This document shows, one piece after another, positions 56,284 through 64,000 of a DNA stretch of 64,000 nt. The stretch spans positions 436,886,230 through 436,950,229 of the forward strand of contig NC_081407.1 in assembly GCF_030272615.1 (NCBI RefSeq). The letters are read 5' to 3'. The notes below the pieces were generated by a model. The model did not search any database. It saw nothing but the letters and a program-made list of their open reading frames with translations, and had not been told where the DNA came from. The translations under genes and the position numbers were made by a program. Every line of letters begins with the position of its first letter. Within the stretch, counting starts at the first letter, position 1. This stretch comes from Cryptomeria japonica (taxonomy: Eukaryota; Streptophyta; Pinopsida; Cupressales; Cupressaceae).

Positions 56284-59200
56284 GTATGTTGACAGTGGCT
56301 ACTCTAGGCATATGACTGGAGATAAAAGTTTTTGACTCTCAAGAAGACAAATGGAGGCAAGGTGAGATTTGGTGGTAACTCATCAACCAAATTGGCAAGT
56401 AAAGGCACACTTGTTTTGAATGACGGTGAGACAAAAGTTGAGAATGTTTTATATGTTGAAGGTCTAAAACACAACTTATTGAGTGTGAGTCAATTATGTG
56501 ATCAAGGACATAGTTTGGTTTTCAAAAGATTGTTGTGAGATTAGTAAAGATAGTAAACATATTGTTGGTGCAAGTAGGGCAGCTAACAATCTGTACATTC
56601 TTGATGATGTCATGAGTGAAAAGTGTTGTTTGAGTCAGCTGGACGGAACTTGGCTATGGCACAAGAGGTTGGGACACGTAAATTTTGATAGTCTGGTTCA
56701 AATCAACAAAAAGGAAGTTGTTAGAGACATGCCACAACTCACTAAGCCTTCAGACATGGTTTGTAAAGAGTGCCAACTTGGCAAACAAACAAGTTTCAAG
56801 TCTAAGGAGCATTCAAGCACAAAACCTCTTGAACTAATTCATACTGACTTGTGTGGGCCTACAAGAACCACAAGTTTGCAAGGTGAGAAGTATTTTATGC
56901 TCTTAATTGATTACTTTTCAAGAATGACTTGGGTTACATTTTTTAAGGAAAAATCAGAGGCACTTGAGAAGTTTAAGGCTTTTAAAGCCTTAGTTGAAAA
57001 TGAGAAGGGTCTGAAAACCAAATGCTTGAATTCAGACAATGGACGAGAGTTCATATCTAATGAATTCATAAACTTTTGTGAGAAACATGGTATTAAGAGA
57101 CAGTACTCAGCTCCAAGGACACCTCAACAAAATGGTGTTGTTGAGAGGAAGAATAGATCAGTCCAAGAACTGGCTCGTAGCATAATGAATGAGTCTAATG
57201 TGAATGATTCCTTTTGGAGAGAGGCAGTCCAAACAGATGTTTATATTCAAAATAGAGGGCTGATTAGAGAAAAGCATAACAAAATACCATATGAACTGTG
57301 GAAAGGTAAGACAGCTTCAGTTAAGTATTTTAGAGATTTTGGTAGTCCTTGTTACATTAAGAGGGATGAAGACAATCTTGGGAAATTTGATCCCAGGGCT
57401 GATGAAGGTATCTTCTTAGGATACTCATCCAAAAGTAAAGCTTATAGATGTTTTAACAAAAGATTACACAAGATTGTTGAAAGTGCTAATGTAAAAGTTC
57501 ATGAAAACACTAACACGTGTGATAAGCTGCAAAATGGTGATGATAGTTCTCAAGGAGATGAAGAATAAAGTGTTGTTCAACAATCTTCCTCAAATGTACA
57601 AGCTGGGACAGCAGACGGAAATTCTAAAAATACATCTAAAAGTGTTCAAGATGAAGCGGCAGATACACATCCTAATAATGCATCTTCAAATATTCAATTT
57701 GGGACGGCAGATGTAACTACTGAAAAATACAACTACAATCGATCAAAGTAAGACCACATTCAAAACATCATTAAAGACTTCATCCAAATTTGTTGAAAAG
57801 AATCACCCTATCAATCAAATTTTGCAAGAGGACAGTCCAAGAACTACAAGAAGAAATGTAAATTACTTTGAAGATGAAGACATCTCTTTGTTGTCCATGA
57901 TTGAGCCTAAGAGTTTTGAGGAGGCAACAAAAACCAAATACTGGATAGCAACCATGAAAGAGGAACTTGATCAGATTCAGGAGAGTGAAACTTGGGAACT
58001 TGTCTTAAGGCCCAAAGACAAGAATGTGATAGGTACAAAGTGAGTCTACAGAAACAAGTTGAATGAAGATGGCCAAGTTGTAAGAAAAAAAGTAAGACTT
58101 GTGTGCAAAGGTTATGCACAGGTAGAAGGTATTGACTTCGATGAAAATTTTGCTCCTGTTGCACGTTTAGAAGCAATTAGAATGTTCTTAGCCTTTGCTT
58201 AAGGTTTTAAGATTTTTCAAATGGATATTAAATCTACTTTTCTCAAAGGTAATATGAATGAAGAAGTCTATATAGAGCAGCCTAATGGATTTGTTTTATC
58301 AGAAAACCAGAACTATGTTTGCAAGTTGAGAAAGGCTTTTTACAGCCTTAAACAAGCCCCATGTGCTTGGTATGACAGACTTGATAGTTACCTATAGCAG
58401 TAGGGTTTTAGAAGAGGGATAGCGGACAGCAATCTGTATGTTAAAGAAGGTAATTGCATGCTGATTGTTGTAGTTTATGTTGATGATTTGATTTTTGGTA
58501 GTGATTGCAAAGAGATGTGTCAAGTTTTTGCTACCAATATGGAGGAGTTTGAAATGTCTATGTTGGGTGAGTTGTCATTCTTCCTTGGCTTACAAATTCA
58601 TCAATCAGATAAAGGTATTTTTGTTTCTCAAAAAAGTATATTAGAGAAATGCTAAAAAGGTTTAAAATGGAGGATTGTAATCCAATAAGCACTCCTATGG
58701 TGATAGGATGTAAACTCAGTAAAAATGATGAATCTCCGGATGCTAATCAAACATTGTGCAAGTCTATGATAGGAAGTTTATTATGTGTTACAGGTACTGA
58801 CCTGACATTATGCAGGTTGTTGGTTATGTTGCTAGATTTCAGGCTACTCCCAAAGATACTCATGTTCATGTAGTAAGAAGGATTTTCAAGTATCTTAAGG
58901 GTACTATGGATTATGGGCTTTGGTATCCTAAGGGTAATGACTTTACACTCACAGCTTATACTGATGCAGATTAAGGTGGTTCAATTAATGATAGGAAGAG
59001 CACAAGTGGAGGTGCATTCTTCCTAGGTGGTTGTCTTGTATCTTGGTTAAGTAAAAAGCAAGCATCTACTTCTTTGTCTACAACTGAAGTTGAGTACATT
59101 GCTGCAGTGTCTTGTTGTACAAAAGTTCTTTGGATGAAGCAGACACTGAGGGATATTGAGGTAGAATATGACAATCCTATATCTATCTTTTGTGACAACA

Positions 59201-59580
59201 CGAATGCTATTAATATCTCTAAGAATCCAGTTAAGCACTCTAGGACTAAACATATTCCTATTTAAGTATCATTTTCTTGCAGAACAAGTTAGTAATCAAA
59301 AGGTTAAGCTGGAATATGTTTGTACTAAAGAGAAAATTGCAAATCTGTTCACTAAGCCTTTGCCAAGGGATATTTTTGAATGTTTGAGGCAAAAGTTGGG
59401 AGTGATTTCACTCCATTTTTTTAGTGTTGTTCTGACTTAGGGGGAGTGTTTATTGTCACATTTTATGCCCCATTTCATTTTTGCAGATTGAAATCAGTCA
59501 TTGTTGTCAAAGGGGGAGTAGTAATTCAGGGGGAGCAGCATTGTTTCAGGTTTGTTGCACATGGAGTTGCCATCAATGAC

Positions 59581-61450
59581 AAAGGGGGAGTTTGTTGCAG
59601 TTTTTGTCATTGATGTCAGAGAATGTTTGTCTAAGTTCTGAAAAGAGTATTGGAATGAAATACATTTTAAGCTACTGATTATTTATCAATCTTTCATCAG
59701 CTACTTAGTTGTGTGCTCAAGATACTTGCTTGCTTGGTTGAGCTACTTGCTTGCTCGGTTGAGCTACTTGGTTGTCCGCTTGAGCTGGTTGACTGTTTGC
59801 TTAAGCTATCTAGTTGTCTAATTAACCTGCTGACGTGTGCCAAGTAAAACTAATTGACATGTCATCAAGTGTTTTTATTAAAAGTCGACTTCTCTGATTT
59901 TAAATATGGTGGCAAAGTTAAATATGAATCGCGTATATTAATGATTGTTTCTAACAAAGTCTTTTTATGTGATAGATTCATTTGTAACGTATGAAAAAGG
60001 TTTTAGACCTGGAGAATAAGATATTTTTGGATTTTTTTATGAAGTGGAGATCGTGGGTTGTCAAAAAAATGTATATACCACTCAGTCAGCACAAGTTTTT
60101 TGGGGGACGTGACACTACTATAGCCCATTGTGGAGCCTTATTCTATGTTGATTGACTTTTATTATTGATGTAACTTTACTTTTTGCTATTGATGCAAGCC
60201 ATATAGAATTTTTGTAAGCTGTTTTTATATTGTTGGTTGCTGCATTGATTAAGGAGTTGATCCTATGTTGAAAGCTTCATCAATTTGGTGTTAATGCATA
60301 TGTTCTATGGAAGACATTTGAGCTTGTGAAGTGGTGAAAATTGTTGAATTTTAGACTTTCAGATTTAACCTATACTCCGAAAACCTGAAGCTAATTACTA
60401 AATCAATATATTTGTTGTTTAGTTTAATTACTTTCAGACTTAGACATAAACATAAATTGAACAAAATGAACACAACACACAAATACCCTGGGAAAACCTC
60501 CTAGGAGGAAAAACCCAGCCAACAGATCTTCAGATCTGACTATGAATTATGTCCAATTGTAACAGTACATTACTTAGTTGGTAGCTTTGATGTGGCACAC
60601 CAATTTGTCTAAGCCTTTCACACAGCAATACACCTCTTGAATCTGTTTTGCATATAACAGCAAGATGACCTTCAGATGAGCAGATCTGGAAATTGTCTTT
60701 GGCTTCACATATGTCTTGCAATTCGCATCTTCTATTGAAGTTCACCCTTGTATTAACAATCGCCTCAATGCACACTTCCTTCACTTCGCATTTAGAATTC
60801 TTTCTTTCTGATTTTCGCACTTGCAGAATGATTATCGCATATGATATGATTGATTTAATGAGGTCAAGTAGTTGTTTATTTATATGAGGCAAGAGGACCT
60901 ATTTGAGGTCGGCTTGGTGCTGATCCCTTTTATTTGTTTTATTACTTTATAGGGTCAGCCCTATTAGAGGGAACACGTTTCCCTAATGAGTGGCATGTGT
61001 CTTTTAGTTATAGGGTCGGCCCTATTAGAGGGAACACATTTTCCTTTAGTGTGGCGTGTGAGAAGGGAGAGAAGGGCCCAGCCCTTGGCGGATTCCAATG
61101 TTGCCTTCAGGCAATTGGAATCTGCATTCTACCTAGTTACAATCAACAAAAATAAGGAGGGTGCGGAATCCATGTATGAGAAATATTTAATGGAGTTGCA
61201 TACATGGATATGATATTGTTTTTGTGAAGATATTTTAAAAGTTTTAGTAATGTTTGAGTATAAAAAGGACTGGAGTAGGTCCTTTAGCACATTGAAGTTG
61301 GTGTTCACTTCTATAATTTTGGGTTGGTGCCCATTGGTTAATAATTCATTTTGTGTGTCGTGGTTTTTTACCCAAAAGGGTTTTCCACGTGAAATTTGGA
61401 GTTTGTGTTTTGTTGTTTGCTCTTCTTCCTTTTATGCTAAGTTACTGGTT
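59581..61450 (+). mobile_element. Polypurine tract and 3' LTR of the third Copia element (interrupted)
   Basis: AAAGGGGGAGTT (59581-59592) precedes the LTR start TGTTGCAGTTTTTGTC at 59593. The LTR is interrupted by a solo LTR at 60342-61148, then resumes AAAATAAGGAGGGTGCGG. It contains AAGGGTTTTCCACGTGAAAT near 61377, a common motif close to Copia LTR ends. The exact right end is not certain; about 61445-61450. Confidence 0.8.
60342..61148 (-). mobile_element. Solo Copia LTR, 807 bp, target duplication AAAAT
   Basis: TGTTGAATTTTAGAC to TTACAATCAACA with exact AAAAT copies (60337-60341 and 61149-61153). The block CCTGGGAAAACCTCC.TAGGAGGAAAAACCCAGC and the GGGTCGGCCCTAT motifs match the LTRs of the minus-strand element at 31449-35074, so it is the same lineage in the same orientation. 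Confidence 0.93.
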
Positions 61451-61818
61451 CGGGTTCGGGAGTGGTTTTGACGACGCGAACCCGGTTCGTGGGTTTGGGA
61501 AAAAAAAATTTGCCTTTTGGGTTCGTGGTTTGGGTTCATCCATATATATATCAAATGCAAAAAAAATTTGAAAATATACAAAATTACAAATCTAAATACA
61601 TTTAATAGTATGCTACTTCATCATTGATCAATGCCAAATGCCATTCCAGTTGATAGTTCAGAATTTCAATATCATATTATGTCATATACTCATGCCATAT
61701 AATATATATCAATGTATCATAGATTCATATATGTCCAGGTTCACGATTCGAATGAAAATCATTACAATTACAAAATTGACAATCAAAAATAATAATTGTC
61801 TTCTATCTTCAGTGTTCA
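61451..61818. other. hAT 3' flank and unassigned sequence
   Basis: 61451-61560 contains GGTTCGGGTTCGGG and GGGTTCGTGGTTTGGGTTC repeats with no partner seen. 61600-61818 matches the hAT 3' flank at 15203-15400. Confidence 0.5.
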
Positions 61819-62494
61819 TCAATCATCAAAAGGATCTAGATCAAGATCATCATCATTTGAACCCAAACAAGTGCCACTCCCACTAGCTCCATCAATTGTA
61901 GGTATCTCATCATCATCATTTAAAGTGACTCTAACTAGATCATCAACAGTTGCATCCAACTTGGTACACTCAGGGGTTACATCCCAAAGCTTCATTGCCC
62001 CTTCCTTGTATTGTTGTCCCTTATGTGTTAGAAGACGCAAATTGGAATGAATATAAACCAAGTCTTTTTCTCTTTTTGAAGCCAATCGGTTATGCTTCAC
62101 TAAGTGGATAAAGGAGTATGTACTCCAATTTCGTTCAGCAGCGGAAGAACTTGCAACCTGTTGAAATTGGAGAGAAAACCAACAAAACTTAAAATTAAAA
62201 AAAATGCAAAATAAATTAAAGAATGTTAAAAACTTAAAAGCTAAAGTCTACAATACAAATGTTCATATTTTAAAGAAAAAAAACTTACTTGTGATAGTAT
62301 CTTGATTGCAAGAGGTTGGAGGAACATAAAATCTTGACCATGGAGGTGCCACCATGTAACTCCATCCATTTTGGATTGGTAATTAATGGCACAAGGACTA
62401 TGACTTCTTCCTAAGATAAACAAACAAAACTCTTTCCTAACATTGTCTACCACTTCAGGATAACTGTAAAGTCTAGCAAATGCCCGCTTGTACC
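61819..62494 (-). pseudogene. hAT transposase C-terminus with intact intron, truncated by a giant LTR
   Basis: On the minus strand exon A (62494-62289) codes ARLYSYPEVVDNVRKEF and WWHLHGQDFMFLQPLAIKIL. An intron of 131 bp (62288-62158) has GTAAGT and TTTCAACAG borders. Exon B (62157-61819) codes VASSSAAERNWSTYSFIHLV, then DLVYIHSNLRLLTHK and an acidic tail to TGA. The AAERNWS..FIH..R motif is the hAT dimerisation domain. No stop or frameshift interrupts this part. The N-terminal two thirds are absent because the giant LTR at 62495 interrupts the gene upstream. Homologous relics are at 19.7-20.2 kb and 15.3 kb. Confidence 0.88.
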
Positions 62495-63338
62495 TGTTGA
62501 CGTGTATTTTGTACACAACCAAACACAGAATAAAGTATCCAAATGGTACCTTATCCTCTCTTGAGTAAAGCCTCTGAATGCTGAAGATATCGCAAAAAAG
62601 GATCAATCAGGGTGACTTCAAGGTTCTTCGTTGTAGGATCTCTACGTGTGGACAAGCACCAGTGGTCGTTGTGAATGTTGTTTCTTCAAGGGGCCTTACG
62701 TATTCTCAATCTGCAGGAACAGGATTTCCCTAATACTAACAAATTCTTAAAAGAAGATCAAAAGATAGGGTTTTCAAGAGAGGAATTCTAATCTAATCCT
62801 AGGAATGACTCAATGTAGGCTAGACTTGGTAAGATTCTACCAATTTCAGTATTGCCAAGAAATTACAACTCTACTGAAATTGATGCGATCTTCTAAGGTG
62901 ATTAGTGGTTTTCAAATCATCAAAGACTATAGATACTATCATAAAGATACATATCAATATTCCAATAATGATTGAATGTTCAAGCAATCTCAATATCTCC
63001 AGTTGACCACGCAAGGCATCCTTACAATCAGTAAGAAGCTAGTGGTTTGGAACGTGAATCTCACCAAAGATCAAGCACAACACTTAGTCCTTCAAACTTA
63101 AATACTACTTCGACTGAGAATGATTCAAGGAAGTAAACAACCATGAAGATAGCCACAAGAATTGCAATAAAACACCATAACTTCAATATTTTATTGATCT
63201 CAAAGCCAAAATAGACAACAATTGTTCGAAATTCTTTCTTCACTACTCAATCTTGCTACAAAATAACTTTCTTCTCTCCAAAGCTCTAACTATTATCTAT
63301 CTCCTAATATCTAATGACAAAATGAAAAGGAGTGAGGG

Positions 63339-63347
63339 TATATATAG
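63339..63347 (-). promoter_or_regulatory. TATA box of the giant LTR
   Basis: CTATATATA on the minus strand, 64 bp downstream of the telo-box palindrome, as in the other copies. Confidence 0.6.
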
Positions 63348-63410
63348 CATCCTCAATTACAATGAACAGCCCAGATCGAAAGAAGATCAATGGCTGAGAT
63401 TCTGACACCT

Positions 63411-63428
63411 AAACCCTAATTAGGGTTT
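63411..63428. promoter_or_regulatory. Palindromic telo-box
   Basis: AAACCCTAATTAGGGTTT, identical to 12199-12216. Confidence 0.65.
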
Positions 63429-63540
63429 GTTACAAAAAGTTCCCCTTTTAGATGAACATTATTAAATACATAGCCAAATATTTAATTGGCACAAAAGTCG
63501 AGGAAACATAGACCAATGATAATTAAGATGCCACATCATC

Positions 63541-63981
63541 CTATAACAACCTTTCTTCTAGAACCTTGTTCCCTTTCCAATGCTCTTTCTTAGCATATGC
63601 AACGAATCTGGACACAATTCCTTCAACCTCAATAATGGGAATCTCAGGAAGATTCTTCATTCGTTCCTCCAAGTGGATAACCCGATCAAAGGCAGTGAGA
63701 AGAGCCACTTCCCATCCAGGTTCAAGTTCTCTGATCTTCTCAATCAGGAGCATAGTAGTGAACATTAGATCCCGTTGCTCATCTGTGATGACATTATCAT
63801 CTTTGCAAAAGATGACCTTGACTCTCTCTTCCAACTCTTGGAGGTCCACATCCGTCTCAACTTCGATCCGCCTGCCAAGAATGGTACACAACACTTCAAA
63901 CACCTTATCCTGAATTGGATGGATGACACCTTCAACTTGATTGCATTTGGCGCTGATATCTTCGAAAAGAACTTCTTTCAT
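63541..63981 (-). CDS. Intact reading frame inside the giant LTR, unknown protein
   Basis: 146 codons without a stop, possibly continuing upstream beyond the chosen start. The protein is acidic and helix-prone (EVETDVDLQELEERVKVIF, LIEKIRELEPGWEVALLTAF, VIHLEERMKNLPEIPIIEVE) and ends EERLL before TAG. No known domain is recognised. It lies upstream of the LTR's telo-box and second TATA box, where the other giant LTRs carry an LTR-encoded frame, so it may be the C-terminus of a protein like that beginning at 52688. That link is inference, since the two do not overlap. Full-length integrity in otherwise decayed DNA is notable. Confidence 0.55.
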   Translation of the reverse strand: MKEVLFEDISAKCNQVEGVIHPIQDKVFEVLCTILGRRIEVETDVDLQELEERVKVIFCKDDNVITDEQRDLMFTTMLLIEKIRELEPGWEVALLTAFDRVIHLEERMKNLPEIPIIEVEGIVSRFVAYAKKEHWKGNKVLEERLL

Positions 63982-64000
63982 CTGGAGTAGAGTTGACCAC

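Larger units (their letters stand above)
53389..59440 (+). pseudogene. Third Copia element gag-pol, multiply broken
   Basis: The frame begins inside gag (EVVNSLKGLGEKVGDNV). It has a zinc knuckle CFNCGKVGHFAAKC (near 53736) and an acidic linker, then a second zinc-knuckle pair (54565-54735). The protease (YVDSGYSRHMTGDK) is split by a solo LTR and resumes at 56284. It continues with pre-integrase WHKRLGHVNF, integrase (LNSDNGREF, GVVERKNRSVQE), RT with YVDD (58476-58487) and RNase H (ADXGGSINDRKSTSG), ending LFTKPLPRDIFECLRQKLG at 59437. There are frameshifts near 56333, 56520, 57570 and 59270 and many stops. The gag N-terminus is lost. Confidence 0.9.
62495..64000 (-). mobile_element. Giant-LTR family, 3' part of an LTR running past the window end
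   Basis: On the minus strand it ends AAAATACACGTCAACA at 62495, matching 11253 and 801. It shares the R-U5 sequence, a TATA box (63347-63339) and the palindromic telo-box (63411-63428) with the other copies. Beyond the telo-box it diverges and contains an intact reading frame (63541-63981). The far end and its target copy are outside the window; the near target copy would be GTACC (62490-62494). Confidence 0.85.

Overview
This window looks like nuclear DNA from a conifer-type gymnosperm. It is AT-rich, carries no dense gene set, and is almost entirely plant LTR retrotransposons nested in one another, plus degraded hAT DNA transposons and a tRNA-derived SINE. The assignment to conifers, possibly the yew/cypress side, is inference. 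It rests on transposon-filled intron-like DNA around a single plant exon and on my unchecked memory of similar LTR-encoded hypothetical proteins in yew.

The only host-gene signal I trust is a 124-bp exon on the minus strand (10447-10570). It encodes the start of the RWP-RK DNA-binding domain of a NIN-like protein (nitrate-response transcription factor) and has canonical AG and GT borders. No other exon of that gene was found, so the rest of the window may be its introns.

Layout. 1-2722: the end of a giant LTR joined to the 3' end of a chromovirus (integrase C-terminus with chromodomain, then LTR). 3.8-5.0 kb: a broken hAT transposase. 5.3-8.6 kb: old LTR-element pieces. 8.6-11.2 kb: the NLP exon and little else. 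11253-15197: a giant solo LTR. 15.2-24.7 kb: a minus-strand hAT transposon split by a Gypsy gag-protease element (itself hit by a solo LTR) and by a non-autonomous LTR element with a 416-bp interior. 25.1-25.3 kb: a SINE. 26447-27214: a solo LTR. 28.2-37.3 kb: a very old Copia element containing a solo LTR and a gag-only Copia element. 38.3-39.1 kb: an unidentified coding relic. 39432-49062: a fairly young full-length Copia element whose RNase H region is split by a second giant solo LTR. 49.4-61.4 kb: a third Copia element holding a giant-LTR fragment with its own reading frame and two more solo LTRs. 61.5-64 kb: the C-terminus of another hAT transposase, cut by a further giant LTR that runs off the window.

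Insertion boundaries are unusually clear. Ten insertions have matching 5-bp target duplications; eight are exact and two differ at one base. Seven of the ten are solo LTRs.

The most interesting system is the giant-LTR family (five copies). Each better-preserved LTR is 3.5-3.9 kb. It holds a hairpin-forming repeat array, then a TATA box, a leader, a probable intron and a reading frame, and finally a second TATA box with a palindromic telo-box. It therefore looks like an LTR that carries its own spliced gene in U3.
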